Positions 31,698 to 43,491 of a DNA stretch of 54,831 nucleotides are shown in pieces (the first letter of the stretch is position 1; each line of letters starts with the position of its first letter). Source of the DNA: Nitrospira sp. (GTDB lineage Bacteria > Nitrospirota > Nitrospiria > Nitrospirales > Nitrospiraceae); contig JAOUGT010000003.1 in assembly GCA_029865485.1 (NCBI GenBank), positions 1 to 54,831 on the forward strand, written 5' to 3'. The notes under the pieces were generated by a model that was given only the letters and a program-made list of their open reading frames with translations, was not told the origin of the DNA and made no database searches. Position numbers and translations under genes: made by a program.

Positions 31698-31985
31698 CTA
31701 TTTGAGAGCGACAGCTTTTTCAGTCTTAGCCTGACCATGTCCCTTAAAAAAACGGGTCGGCGCGAATTCACCAAGCTTATGTCCAACCATATTCTCCGTT
31801 ACAAAGACAGGAATAAACTTCTTGCCATTGTGAACCGCAAAGGTATGACCAATCATGTCCGGCACCACTGTTGATCGGCGAGACCACGTCTTGATCAGCT
31901 TTCGATCCTTGGTTTGATTCATCCGCTCGACTTTTTCAAGCAGATGGTCGTCAACAAAAGCCCCCTTACTAACTGATCTAGGCAT
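31698..31985 (-). CDS. rpsS: 30S ribosomal protein S19
   Basis: [57 protein letters not shown]. Confidence 0.97.
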   Translation of the reverse strand: MPRSVSKGAFVDDHLLEKVERMNQTKDRKLIKTWSRRSTVVPDMIGHTFAVHNGKKFIPVFVTENMVGHKLGEFAPTRFFKGHGQAKTEKAVALK

Positions 31986-32820
31986 TGCGCACTCCTGACT
32001 TACGTCGGGCAATTATGAATTTATCGGTCTTCTTATTATGCCGCGTCTTGTAGCCCTTCGTGGGAAGGCCCCAAGGTGAAACAGGATGAGGATTGCCTTG
32101 CCCTGATTTTCCCTCACCCCCACCATGCGGATGATCAACTGGATTCATGACTACGCCTCGAACGTGTGGCCTTTTACCCTTCCAGCGATTTCTACCCGCC
32201 TTTCCCACACTGACATTTTCATGATCCACATTGCCAACCTGCCCAACCGTTGCCATGCAGTGAGCCAACACCCTGCGCATCTCTCCAGATTTGAGACGAA
32301 CCTGCACATAGTCTCCGTCACGGCCCATAACCTGCGCAAATCCACCGGCGCTTCTTATGAGCTGGCCACCCCTTCCGGCCTTCAATTCGATATTATGAAT
32401 CGTTGTTCCGAGCGGCATATTCACCAGGGGCAGGGCATTCCCTGGTCTAATTTCAGCCTGCGGACCAGACTGCACTTCGTCATTAATCGCAAGACCTACC
32501 GGGGCCAAAATATACCGCTTCTCTCCATCACGGTATTTCAATAGCGCGATTCTTGCTGAACGATTGGGATCATACTCGATGGCTGTAACCTTTGCCGGAA
32601 TACCAACCTTGTCACGTCGAAAATCAATGATGCGATAGAGCCGCTTATGACCAGCGCCACGGAACCGAACCGTCATCCGACCATCATTATTTCGCCCACC
32701 AGTCCGGAGATGAAAAGATGTCAACGACTTCTCCGGCCTCTTGGAGGTCAACTCTTCAGCGCCAACCGCAGTCATCCCCCGACGACCTGGAGATGTGGGT
32801 CTGTATACCTTTAATCCCAT
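31978..32820 (-). CDS. rplB: 50S ribosomal protein L2
   Basis: [17 protein letters not shown]...[30 protein letters not shown]. Confidence 0.97.
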   Translation of the reverse strand: MGLKVYRPTSPGRRGMTAVGAEELTSKRPEKSLTSFHLRTGGRNNDGRMTVRFRGAGHKRLYRIIDFRRDKVGIPAKVTAIEYDPNRSARIALLKYRDGEKRYILAPVGLAINDEVQSGPQAEIRPGNALPLVNMPLGTTIHNIELKAGRGGQLIRSAGGFAQVMGRDGDYVQVRLKSGEMRRVLAHCMATVGQVGNVDHENVSVGKAGRNRWKGKRPHVRGVVMNPVDHPHGGGEGKSGQGNPHPVSPWGLPTKGYKTRHNKKTDKFIIARRKSGVRNA

Positions 32821-32875
32821 AAAAACAACTCCTACATTTCCAACCTTAAAAACCAACTACCGCAACAGAGGCAAT

Positions 32876-33169
32876 CTAGGCGCTTTCGTACATTTCCAGC
32901 TTTTCGCCTTTTTTAAGCGTGACAAAAGCCTTCTTCCAATCTGAGCGTCTCCCGGCAAATCGACCAAGACGCTTCATCTTGCCGCGCACATTCATCAGAT
33001 TGACCTTCTCAACCTTGACCTTCAACAACGCCTCAACCGCCTGCCTCACCTGCACCCGATTGGCATCAGGATGAACCACAAACCCGACCGTATTGGTTTG
33101 CTCACGAAGACCTGTAATCTTTTCCGTTAATAAGGGCTGAACCAACACCCAATGCATTCCCACGCTCAT
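32876..33169 (-). CDS. rplW: 50S ribosomal protein L23
   Basis: VLVQPLLTEKITGLREQTNTVGFVVHPDANRVQVRQAVEALLKVKVEKVNLMNVRGKMKR. Confidence 0.96.
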   Translation of the reverse strand: MSVGMHWVLVQPLLTEKITGLREQTNTVGFVVHPDANRVQVRQAVEALLKVKVEKVNLMNVRGKMKRLGRFAGRRSDWKKAFVTLKKGEKLEMYESA

Positions 33170-33789
33170 GACCAGACCTCATTTACCGCAGCCAGCTCAT
33201 GCTCTGAAATCACAATAACTTGAGCACGAACAACATCGTAGACATTAAGCTGATCCGCGCTGAGAACTTTCACAGCCGTCAAGTTTCCAGCAGCCTGAAC
33301 GATACCGGACTGGGACTTCCCTGCAACTAGTAGGACGTCAGCCCCTCCACTGAATACGCTTAAGGCCTGGGCTAGGAACTTTGTTTTCGGTTGCTGCAGA
33401 GCCAAATCAGTGACCACAAACAATTTTTCACCCGCCACCTTCGCAGAGAGCGCACTCTGAAGGGCAGCACGATACTTCTTTTTCGGCATCGAGTAGGCAT
33501 AGCTTCTCGGTTTCGGACCAAACACACTCCCCCCGTGACGCCACACCGGCGAGCGAAGGGATCCGGCTCGCGCACGCCCTGTGTGCTTCTGCTTCCAAGG
33601 CTTCTTTCCAGAGCCACTCACCTCACCACGACGCAACGTGGAAGCAGTGCCGCGACGTTCACATGCTCGCTGCATGACAACCGCTTCATGCACCAGCGCG
33701 GTCCGCGGCTCACAACCAAATACTTGAGCCGATAAATCAACGGTACCAACCTTCTTTTTCTGCAAATCAACTAAATCGATCGTAGGCAT
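33166..33789 (-). CDS. rplD: 50S ribosomal protein L4
   Basis: MPTIDLVDLQKKKVGTVDLSAQVFG...RRGEVSGSGKKPWKQKHTGRARAGSLRSPVWRHGG. Confidence 0.97.
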   Translation of the reverse strand: MPTIDLVDLQKKKVGTVDLSAQVFGCEPRTALVHEAVVMQRACERRGTASTLRRGEVSGSGKKPWKQKHTGRARAGSLRSPVWRHGGSVFGPKPRSYAYSMPKKKYRAALQSALSAKVAGEKLFVVTDLALQQPKTKFLAQALSVFSGGADVLLVAGKSQSGIVQAAGNLTAVKVLSADQLNVYDVVRAQVIVISEHELAAVNEVWS

Positions 33790-33790
33790 A

Positions 33791-34411
33791 CTAGCTCTTC
33801 TTTGATTTCCGAACGACAACGATTCCATTGGCTGCTCCAGGAACCGCCCCTCGGATAAATAAAAGATTTTCATCTGACCGCGACTCAATCACCTTTAATC
33901 GCTGAACCGTCACACGCTCCGCACCCATATGCCCAGGCAAGGTCTTCCCCTTCCATACTCGAGACGGGAAAGAGCTCGCCCCAATAGAACCTGGGGCACG
34001 ATGAAACATAGATCCGTGAGACTCCGGACCACCTGCATAGTGATGTCGCTTGACTACGCCCTGAAAGCCTTTCCCTTTTGACACACCGATCACATCAACC
34101 CAATCACCCTTCTTAAACATCCCAACGGTGACGAGCTGACCGACCGATAGATCACCATCTTTCTTAAATTCTCTCAAGATGCGGGTCGCGGGCACCTGAT
34201 TCTTTTTCAGATGTCCAAGCTCTGCCTTTGAAAGACGACGATCCTTAACCTCTCCGAACGACAGCTGGACCGCCTCATAAGAATTCTTTTCTTTTGTGTG
34301 AACCGCTACCACTCGGCAGGGTCCAGCCTCAATCACCGTCACAGGAGTCAGACGACTTTCATCAAACACCTGCGTCATGCCAAGCTTCTTACCAATCAAT
34401 CCGTTTGTCAT
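33791..34411 (-). CDS. rplC: 50S ribosomal protein L3
   Basis: GLIGKKLGMTQVFDESRLTPVTVIEAGPCRV...GKGFQGVVKRHHYAGGPESHGSMFHRAPGSIG. Confidence 0.97.
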   Translation of the reverse strand: MTNGLIGKKLGMTQVFDESRLTPVTVIEAGPCRVVAVHTKEKNSYEAVQLSFGEVKDRRLSKAELGHLKKNQVPATRILREFKKDGDLSVGQLVTVGMFKKGDWVDVIGVSKGKGFQGVVKRHHYAGGPESHGSMFHRAPGSIGASSFPSRVWKGKTLPGHMGAERVTVQRLKVIESRSDENLLFIRGAVPGAANGIVVVRKSKKS

Positions 34412-34465
34412 ATTCTTCCAATATGCTGTACGATCAAAGATTCTCGCCTACACAACTCACTGCCC

Positions 34466-34485
34466 GACGGAGAAAATGCTCCGTC
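34466..34485. promoter_or_regulatory. short hairpin between rpsJ and rplC
   Basis: GACGGAG-aaaatg-CTCCGTC, immediately after the rpsJ stop. Confidence 0.4.
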
Positions 34486-34486
34486 C

Positions 34487-34798
34487 TCACAACTTGATTT
34501 CGACATCCACTCCCGCCGCAAGATTGAGCTTCATCAAAGAATCCATCGTCTCTGGAGTCGCCTCCATGATATCCAGCAACCTCTTATGAGTTCGCATTTC
34601 GAACTGCTCTCGAGATTTCTTATCAGCATGAGTCGATCGCTGAACCGTAATCTTTTCAATACGGGTAGGGAGGGGAATGGGACCAACAACCCTCGCTCCA
34701 CTCCGACGAACAGTCTCAACAATTTCGCCTACCGATTGATCCAAGACGCGGTAGTCAAAACCTCTCAACCGAATTCTTATACGCTGATCGACTTTCAC
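34487..34798 (-). CDS. rpsJ: 30S ribosomal protein S10 (GTG start)
   Basis: (V)[53 protein letters not shown] 7 nt upstream of GTG. Confidence 0.95.
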   Translation of the reverse strand: MKVDQRIRIRLRGFDYRVLDQSVGEIVETVRRSGARVVGPIPLPTRIEKITVQRSTHADKKSREQFEMRTHKRLLDIMEATPETMDSLMKLNLAAGVDVEIKL

Positions 34799-34841
34799 TT
34801 CTGTACTCCTACGGTATCTATCAACCTCGATTGTTTGCCGT

Positions 34842-36047
<1,206 letters not shown>

Positions 36048-36076
36048 ACCCTACTCCCTTCCTGATTCAGCAATCA

Positions 36077-38146
36077 CTATTTCTTAATGATGGCTTCCGC
36101 AATATTCCTCGGAACCTGGTCGTAACGATCAAACTCCATGCTGTACGTCGCACGCCCTTGAGTCCGAGACCGAAGGTCTGTTGCATAACCAAACATTTCC
36201 ATCAGCGGGACAACTGCATCAATCGCCTGGGCTCCGGCCCTAACTTTCATGCCCTGAACTTTACCCCTCCGCCCATTCAGATTACCAATGACATCACCCA
36301 TGAACTCCTGGGGAACCAACACTTCAACCTTCATAATCGGTTCGAGCAAAACAGGATCTGCCTTCTTACAGGCATCTGAAAAGCCCATAGAGGCGGCAAT
36401 CTTAAACGCCATCTCATTGGAATCGACATCATGATACGATCCGTCGATGACCGTGACTTTCACATCGCGAAGTGGGTAGCCAGCAACAACACCGGTCTCC
36501 ATCCGCTCGCGAACACCTTTTTCAATGGCAGGAATGTACTCTTTCGGAATCGCACCGCCCACAACCTTATTAACGAATTCCAACCCCTTGCCCGGCTCTG
36601 AAGGCTCAACCGTCAGGACAACGTGCCCATACTGCCCACGCCCGCCGGTCTGCTTAATGTACTTGGACTCGGCCTCAGCTTTTCGCCTGATCGTCTCCCT
36701 GAATGCCACTTCAGGCTTCCCGACATTGGCCTCAACCTTGAACTCACGCAACATCCGGTCGACAATAATTTCAAGATGCAACTCGCCCATCCCTGCGATG
36801 ATCGTCTGGGCCGTCTCCTCGTCTGTCCGTACGCGAAAGGAGGGATCTTCTTGTGCCAACTTCTGAAGAGCAAAGCCCATTTTCTCCTGGTCTTGCTTTG
36901 TCTTCGGTTCGATCGCCATGGCGATAACCGGCTCAGGAAACTTCATGATCTCAAGCAAGACCGGCTGCTTCTCATCCGCCAGCGTATCTCCGGTGGTGGC
37001 ACCCTTGAGCCCAACCGCCGCAACAATGTCCCCAGCGTGAACCTCCTCGATCTCTTCTCGCTTATTAGCATGCATTTTCAAGAGACGACCGATCCGATCC
37101 TTTGCGCCCTTTGTAACATTCAAGACTGGCGTTCCCGTTTTCAAGGTCCCTGAATAGACGCGAAAATATGTTAACTGACCAGCAAACGGGTCAGACATAA
37201 TCTTGAAAGCCAGCGCAGCAAAAGGCGCTGCATCATCAGGCTTGCGCTCGACCTCTTTACCGCTATTAGGATCCACACCCATGACAGGCGGGATATCCAG
37301 CGGGGAGGGAAGATAATCAACGACACCGTCCAGAAGCTGCTGCACTCCTTTATTCTTGAACGCTGAACCACAAAGCACAGGCGTAATCTTCATCGAGATC
37401 GTCGCGGCGCGAATGGCGCGCATGACTTCCTCTTCCGTCAACGGATGACCGTTCAAATACTTCTCCATCACCTGGTCATCAAATTCAGCGACCGCATCAA
37501 GCATCTTCTCCCGATACTCTTTCGCTTGAGCTAAAAGATCCGACGGAATCTCATCGACCTTATACTTCGCACCCAACGTCTCATCGTCGTAAAAGTACCC
37601 CTTCATCCGCACGAGATCGACAGAGCCACGAAACTCAGCTTCACGACCAATAGGAATCTGAATCGGGACAGGCCTGGCACCAAGTCGATCAATGATGGAC
37701 TGCACGCTGCCATAGAAATCAGCCCCGATGCGATCCATCTTATTCATAAAGGCGATACGTGGGACATGATACTTATCAGCCTGACGCCAAACGGTTTCCG
37801 ACTGAGGCTCAACACCCTGCACAGAGTCAAATGCGGCAACCGCACCATCAAGCACACGAAGCGACCGTTCCACCTCAATCGTAAAATCTACGTGGCCCGG
37901 AGTATCGATGATATTGATCCTATGATCACGCCAGAAACAGGTCGTTGCGGCAGCCGTAATGGTAATACCACGCTCCCGCTCCTGCTCCATCCAATCCATC
38001 GTGGCCGCACCCTCATGAACCTCACCCAGCTTATGTGTCATGCCGGTATAATAGAGGATCCGCTCAGTGGTCGTAGTCTTCCCAGCATCAATATGAGCCA
38101 TGATGCCAATATTTCTTGTGCGATCTAGCGAAGTTTGACGAGCCAC
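36077..38146 (-). CDS. fusA: elongation factor G (probable GTG start)
   Basis: (V)[34 protein letters not shown]...; AGAGGGG upstream of GTG. Confidence 0.98.
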   Translation of the reverse strand: MARQTSLDRTRNIGIMAHIDAGKTTTTERILYYTGMTHKLGEVHEGAATMDWMEQERERGITITAAATTCFWRDHRINIIDTPGHVDFTIEVERSLRVLDGAVAAFDSVQGVEPQSETVWRQADKYHVPRIAFMNKMDRIGADFYGSVQSIIDRLGARPVPIQIPIGREAEFRGSVDLVRMKGYFYDDETLGAKYKVDEIPSDLLAQAKEYREKMLDAVAEFDDQVMEKYLNGHPLTEEEVMRAIRAATISMKITPVLCGSAFKNKGVQQLLDGVVDYLPSPLDIPPVMGVDPNSGKEVERKPDDAAPFAALAFKIMSDPFAGQLTYFRVYSGTLKTGTPVLNVTKGAKDRIGRLLKMHANKREEIEEVHAGDIVAAVGLKGATTGDTLADEKQPVLLEIMKFPEPVIAMAIEPKTKQDQEKMGFALQKLAQEDPSFRVRTDEETAQTIIAGMGELHLEIIVDRMLREFKVEANVGKPEVAFRETIRRKAEAESKYIKQTGGRGQYGHVVLTVEPSEPGKGLEFVNKVVGGAIPKEYIPAIEKGVRERMETGVVAGYPLRDVKVTVIDGSYHDVDSNEMAFKIAASMGFSDACKKADPVLLEPIMKVEVLVPQEFMGDVIGNLNGRRGKVQGMKVRAGAQAIDAVVPLMEMFGYATDLRSRTQGRATYSMEFDRYDQVPRNIAEAIIKK

Positions 38147-38166
38147 TTGCACCCCTCTAAAAACAC

Positions 38167-38251
38167 CTGTGCTGCAGATCAAGCCGCACTACTGCTGCGA
38201 TGTACGAGCACCCCGATCTGCGAATCGCAGCACGGCTCAACTGCAGCACAG
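38167..38251. promoter_or_regulatory. compound inverted-repeat structure between rpsG and fusA
   Basis: Outer arms CTGTGCTGCAG (38167-38177) / CTGCAGCACAG (38241-38251), 11 bp perfect; inner arms TGCTGCGAT (38193-38201) / ATCGCAGCA (38224-38232), 9 bp perfect. Confidence 0.65.
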
Positions 38252-38258
38252 AACGACG

Positions 38259-38729
38259 TTACCAGCGATAATGGGCGAATGCCTTGTTCGCCTCAGCCAT
38301 CCGATGCACGTCTTCCCGTTTCTTGACCGCAGCCCCAGTGTTATTCGATGCATCGATCAATTCGGCTGCGAGCTTTTCGCGCATACTCTTACCACCACGC
38401 GTACGGGCAAACTGTGACAACCAACGCAAAGCCAAAGAAACACGGCGAGCAGGCCTGATTTCAACAGGGACCTGGTAAGAGGCTCCTCCAACCCGGCGAG
38501 ACTTAACCTCAACAATCGGCTTTACGTTATCCACCGCCGCCTTAAACACCTTGAGCGGGTCACCACCAGTCTTCTCCTGAATCACATCGAAAGCGCCATA
38601 GCATATACGCTCGGTAGTACTCTTCTTCCCGCTGCTCATCAGCGCATTAATAAACTTCCCCACCAGCTTGTCCCGGTACCGAACATCTGGCAATACTTCA
38701 CGTTGACCCAAAAATCTACTGCGTGGCAT
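38259..38729 (-). CDS. rpsG: 30S ribosomal protein S7
   Basis: [50 protein letters not shown]. Confidence 0.97.
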   Translation of the reverse strand: MPRSRFLGQREVLPDVRYRDKLVGKFINALMSSGKKSTTERICYGAFDVIQEKTGGDPLKVFKAAVDNVKPIVEVKSRRVGGASYQVPVEIRPARRVSLALRWLSQFARTRGGKSMREKLAAELIDASNNTGAAVKKREDVHRMAEANKAFAHYRW

Positions 38730-38776
38730 AGTGACCTATTTTCAATATCTAGATGAAAACAATGACTACAAGACGT

Positions 38777-39148
38777 CTACTTTGGACGCTTCGCTCCATA
38801 CTTCGAGCGACTCTGCTTTCTCCCAGCCACCCCAACTGCATCCAATGCACCACGGACCAAGTGATAACGAACACCTGGAAGATCCTTAACACGACCACCA
38901 CGCACAAGCACGATCGAGTGCTCTTGGAGATTATGCCCCACACCAGGAATATAAGTCGTCACTTCCATTCCATTCGTCAGACGCACACGGGCGACTTTTC
39001 TCAATGCTGAATTCGGCTTCTTCGGAGTTGTGGTATACACCCGAAGACAAACTCCTCTTTTTTGCGGGCAAGACCGTAAAGCCGGACTTTTCGTCTTAGC
39101 CTTGACAAACGTCCGCCCCTTTCTAACCAACTGATTGATCGTAGGCAT
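38777..39148 (-). CDS. rpsL: 30S ribosomal protein S12
   Basis: [60 protein letters not shown]. Confidence 0.98.
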   Translation of the reverse strand: MPTINQLVRKGRTFVKAKTKSPALRSCPQKRGVCLRVYTTTPKKPNSALRKVARVRLTNGMEVTTYIPGVGHNLQEHSIVLVRGGRVKDLPGVRYHLVRGALDAVGVAGRKQSRSKYGAKRPK

Positions 39149-39205
39149 TACGTTCAGATCCTCTTCAAGAGCTCAAACACATTTCATCACCTGCAAAGCC
39201 GCCGG

Positions 39206-39234
39206 ATTATAGTGATGCAATCACCAACTGTCAA
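39206..39234 (-). promoter_or_regulatory. perfect-consensus sigma70 promoter upstream of rpsL
   Basis: Minus strand TTGACA-GTTGGTGATTGCATCAC(17)-TATAAT, followed by CCGGCGGC. Confidence 0.88.
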
Positions 39235-39248
39235 GGGGTGATTGCATC
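39214..39248. repeat. 12-bp perfect inverted repeat overlapping the rpsL promoter
   Basis: GATGCAATCACC (39214-39225) / GGTGATTGCATC (39237-39248), 11-nt loop containing most of the -35 hexamer. Confidence 0.85.
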
Positions 39249-39257
39249 GCGACTCGA

Positions 39258-42200
39258 TTACGATCGAACATTTTCCCCTGAAGCCACCGAGGTAACCACC
39301 TCTGACGTCAGCGCCGTAGCTTGGGTGCCAGCCCCAACAGACAACCCTTCAGGTTTTTCACTCATCACAAACGTATCTCGATACTCCTCAAACCCTGATC
39401 CCGCCGGAATGAGACGTCCGACAATGACATTCTCCTTCAACCCCAAGAGATTATCTTCACGACCATTGATCGCCGCCTCAGTCAAGACTCGCGTGGTCTC
39501 CTGGAACGAGGCCGCTGAAATAAAGCTGTCGGTTGTCAAGGCCGCCTTGGTAATACCCAACAATACAGGCTTTCCCAAAGCCGGCTTTCCATCCTTCGAA
39601 AGCACTCGTTCATTTTCCTTTTCGAAGACGCCTTTGCTTACCTGGCTGCCGGGCAGGAACTGCGTATCCCCAGGATCTTCGACCCGCACTTTGCGCAGCA
39701 TCTGTCTCACGATGATCTCAATATGCTTGTCATTGATCGAGACCCCCTGCAATCGATAGACGTCCTGAACTTCGTCCACCAAATATTTTTGCAACTCATT
39801 CGGACCAAGAACATCCAGGATATCATGAGGATTCGCCGAACCATCCATGAGGGGCTCACCAGCTCGGACCCAGTCACCCTCATGCACGTTCACATGCTTC
39901 CCTTTGGGGATAAAATATTCCTTCACATCACCCATCTTATTATCGACCAACACCTTGCGCTGCCCCTTCACAAACCCGCCGTAAGCAACCTCACCATCAA
40001 TCTCTGTAATGACAGCTTGCTCTTTCGGCTTGCGGGCTTCAAACAGCTCCACGACCCGAGGAAGACCCCCGGTGATATCTTTGGTCTTCGTCGTTTCCCG
40101 CGGAATCTTTGCCAACACGTCTCCTGGGAATACCGTCGCCCCCTTCTCAACGAAGATGTGCGCCCCCACCGGCAACAAATAGCGCGCGACGGCATTTGAA
40201 CCACCCGGCACCTTGGCCGTCTTGCCATGCTCATCCTTGATGGAGACACGAGGACGGAGCGTCTGACCAGTATGTTCAATGATCACCTTACGCGACAAAC
40301 CTGTGACTTCGTCGAACTCATCTTTCATCGTGACGCCTTCGACAATGTCTCCGTAGGCCACTCGCCCCCCAACCTCGGTCAAGATCGTAAGAGAGTATGG
40401 ATCCCACTCAACTAATTTTTGCCCTACGACAACGGGATCGCCGTCTTTGATCTTGATCTTGGCTCCATACACGACAGGGTATTTCTCTCGTTCTCGGCCA
40501 CTATCATCCACGATCGCTATCTTCGTATTGCGATTCATCACGACCCACTCACCCTCTTTATTACGAACAGCAATCCCCGAGTTGTGAATGTCGGCATTCT
40601 TCTTGGCATCAAAACTCATGAACTTGATCCGCCCGGCATGCTTGGCCTCGAGCACGGTCTGTTCCACCACCTTACTGGCCGTACCGCCGATATGGAAAGT
40701 CCGCATGGTGAGCTGTGTTCCCGGCTCTCCGATTGACTGCGCCGCGATCACACCGACCGGCTCACCTTTCTCGACCAAGCGTCCGCGGGCCAAGTCACGC
40801 CCATAGCAGGCCCGGCACACGCCCCGGGGGGATTGACAGGTCAAGACGGATCGAATTTTGACACGGTCCACTCCAGCCTCAACCACAGACTTCGTCAGGT
40901 CCTCAGTAACTTCTTCGTTCCATGAGACAATGATTTCCCCAGTGACAGGGTCACGAATGTCTTCCGCCGCCAAACGGCCCAGGATACGCTCTTCCAGCGG
41001 CTGAATGATTTCTCCGCCTTCCACGAGTGCGCTGACAGTAATACCATCCCGTGTTCCACAATCAATTTCGTGAATAATGACATCCTGAGCAATGTCGACG
41101 AGCCGACGCGTCAGATACCCCGAATTAGCGGTCTTCAGCGCAGTGTCAGCCAAGCCCTTACGAGCACCGTGAGTTGAGATAAAGTACTGCAACACCGTCA
41201 AACCCTCTCTGAAATTCGCCGTAATCGGCGTCTCGATGATCTCCCCAGAGGGTTTTGCCATCAGACCGCGCATCCCACCTAGCTGACGGATTTGTTGCGA
41301 GCTGCCACGGGCACCAGAGTCAGCCATCATGAAAATTGGGTTGAAGGATTCGACTTTTCCGGGGTCGCCTCCGGCCCCGAGCTCTTTCATCATCTCGTTT
41401 GAAACCTGTTCCGTGACATGCGCCCAGATATCGATGACCTTATTGTATCGCTCTCCGTTCGTGATCAACCCCTCCGAATACTGCTTCTCGATCTCATTGA
41501 CCTCTCGCTGCGCCTTCCCGATGAAATCTTCTTTCTTACTGGGGATATGCATATTGTCGATACAGATCGACAATCCGGCCCTTGTGGCATAGGTAAAACC
41601 GAGGTCCTTGATCTTGTCCAGAAACTCCACAGTGTCGCGATGTCCGGTTTGACGGTAAACCGCATCGATCAGCTTGGACATCTCCTTCTTCGTCATGAGC
41701 TTATTCGCATTGGCGAATGGTAGTCCTGAAGGCAGGATTTCAGACAGCAGCACCCGACCGACGGTTGTCTGCACCAGGGAGCCGGCCAGACGCACCTTAA
41801 CACGCGCATGCTCTTCCACTTCGCGTGCGTCAAAAGCAATTCGAACTTCTTCAGGCGACCCAAATATTTTCCCCTCGCCCTTGGCCCCAAGTCGTTCTTT
41901 GGTCAACCAATAACACCCCAACACCATGTCTTGCGACGGTACCGCAATTGGTTTGCCGTTGGCCGGTGAAAGAATGTTATTGATGGACATCATCAACACG
42001 CGCGCTTCGACCTGTGCCTCAACAGACAGCGGCACGTGCACCGCCATCTGATCTCCATCGAAGTCGGCATTGAATGCCGCGCAGACGAGCGGGTGCAACC
42101 GAATCGCCTTTCCTTCCACCAACACAGGATCAAAGGCTTGAATGCCCAACCGATGGAGCGTTGGCGCCCGATTCAGCAATACCGGATGCTCGCGTATGAC

Positions 42201-43487
42201 CTCATCAAGGACATCCCAGACTTCTGGACGCTCCTTCTCCACCAACCGCTTCGCACTCTTAATCGTCGTTGCCGCTCCTCGCGCTTCCAGCTTATGGAAG
42301 ATAAACGGCTTGAATAATTCCAGTGCCATTTTCTTGGGCAACCCGCACTGATGCAAACGCAGCTCCGGCCCGACGACGATGACCGTACGACCTGAATAAT
42401 CGACGCGCTTCCCGAGCAGATTCTGCCGGAACCGCCCCTGTTTGCCCTTGAGCATGTCGCTTAACGATTTCAACGGCCGCTTATTGGGCCCACGAATAGC
42501 CCGCCCTCGCCGTCCATTGTCAAAGAGGGCGTCGACCGCTTCCTGCAGCATTCGCATTTCATTCCGAATAATGACGCCCGGCGCCTTGAGCTCCATTAAA
42601 CGCTTCAACCGATTGTTGCGGTTAATCACACGCCGGTAGAGGTCATTCAAGTCGGACGTGGCAAATCGGCCCCCATCCAACGGAACCAAGGGACGCAGCT
42701 CCGGAGGAAGGACGGGGATGACATCCATGATCATCCACTCCGGTTTATTCCCCGACTTTCTGAACGCTTCAAGCACCTTCAGCCGCTTCGCGTACTTCTT
42801 CTTCATTGCCGCCGAGGTAGATGCCTTGGCTTTTACTTGCAGTTCATCCCACAGGGCATTGATATCGATTTTCCTCAGCAGGTCGCGGATGGCCTCGGCC
42901 CCAATCCCAACTTTAAATCCGCTTGACCCATACTCAGAAACGAGCGTGCGCAACTTATCCTCTGGAACCAACTCCTTTTCCGATAGGTCTGTTGAACCAG
43001 GATCCACACACACATAGCTTTCGAAGTAGAGAATCTTCTCCAACTGCTTCAAACTCATATCAAGCAGCGTCCCAATCCGGCTCGGCACACCCTTGAGAAA
43101 CCAAATGTGGGCGACAGGCGCAGCTAGCTCAATATGCCCCATCCGCTCACGACGAACCTTCGACTGAATCACCTCAACGCCACATTTATCGCAGACGATT
43201 CCGCGGTGCTTCATCCGCTTATATTTTCCGCAATTACATTCCCAGTCCTTGGTGGGGCCAAAAATCTTCGCGCAGAAGAGCCCATCTTTTTCCGGCTTGA
43301 ATGACCGATAATTGATTGTCTCTGGCTTTTTGACTTCACCGTAGGACCAGGACCTGATCTTCTCGGGCGAGGCGATACGAATCCGCATCGAATCGAACGA
43401 GACTGAATCCCGCTGCTTTTCAAATAATGTATATACGCCTTCCAAGGTAATGACCTCCTCCGATGCCGGCCACTCGCCGACACACAA
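39258..43487 (-). CDS. rpoC: RNA polymerase beta' subunit
   Basis: [16 protein letters not shown], zinc-finger [20 protein letters not shown]; the true start may be downstream of the ORF start. Confidence 0.98.
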   Translation of the reverse strand: MCVGEWPASEEVITLEGVYTLFEKQRDSVSFDSMRIRIASPEKIRSWSYGEVKKPETINYRSFKPEKDGLFCAKIFGPTKDWECNCGKYKRMKHRGIVCDKCGVEVIQSKVRRERMGHIELAAPVAHIWFLKGVPSRIGTLLDMSLKQLEKILYFESYVCVDPGSTDLSEKELVPEDKLRTLVSEYGSSGFKVGIGAEAIRDLLRKIDINALWDELQVKAKASTSAAMKKKYAKRLKVLEAFRKSGNKPEWMIMDVIPVLPPELRPLVPLDGGRFATSDLNDLYRRVINRNNRLKRLMELKAPGVIIRNEMRMLQEAVDALFDNGRRGRAIRGPNKRPLKSLSDMLKGKQGRFRQNLLGKRVDYSGRTVIVVGPELRLHQCGLPKKMALELFKPFIFHKLEARGAATTIKSAKRLVEKERPEVWDVLDEVIREHPVLLNRAPTLHRLGIQAFDPVLVEGKAIRLHPLVCAAFNADFDGDQMAVHVPLSVEAQVEARVLMMSINNILSPANGKPIAVPSQDMVLGCYWLTKERLGAKGEGKIFGSPEEVRIAFDAREVEEHARVKVRLAGSLVQTTVGRVLLSEILPSGLPFANANKLMTKKEMSKLIDAVYRQTGHRDTVEFLDKIKDLGFTYATRAGLSICIDNMHIPSKKEDFIGKAQREVNEIEKQYSEGLITNGERYNKVIDIWAHVTEQVSNEMMKELGAGGDPGKVESFNPIFMMADSGARGSSQQIRQLGGMRGLMAKPSGEIIETPITANFREGLTVLQYFISTHGARKGLADTALKTANSGYLTRRLVDIAQDVIIHEIDCGTRDGITVSALVEGGEIIQPLEERILGRLAAEDIRDPVTGEIIVSWNEEVTEDLTKSVVEAGVDRVKIRSVLTCQSPRGVCRACYGRDLARGRLVEKGEPVGVIAAQSIGEPGTQLTMRTFHIGGTASKVVEQTVLEAKHAGRIKFMSFDAKKNADIHNSGIAVRNKEGEWVVMNRNTKIAIVDDSGREREKYPVVYGAKIKIKDGDPVVVGQKLVEWDPYSLTILTEVGGRVAYGDIVEGVTMKDEFDEVTGLSRKVIIEHTGQTLRPRVSIKDEHGKTAKVPGGSNAVARYLLPVGAHIFVEKGATVFPGDVLAKIPRETTKTKDITGGLPRVVELFEARKPKEQAVITEIDGEVAYGGFVKGQRKVLVDNKMGDVKEYFIPKGKHVNVHEGDWVRAGEPLMDGSANPHDILDVLGPNELQKYLVDEVQDVYRLQGVSINDKHIEIIVRQMLRKVRVEDPGDTQFLPGSQVSKGVFEKENERVLSKDGKPALGKPVLLGITKAALTTDSFISAASFQETTRVLTEAAINGREDNLLGLKENVIVGRLIPAGSGFEEYRDTFVMSEKPEGLSVGAGTQATALTSEVVTSVASGENVRS

Positions 43488-43491
43488 GCGG

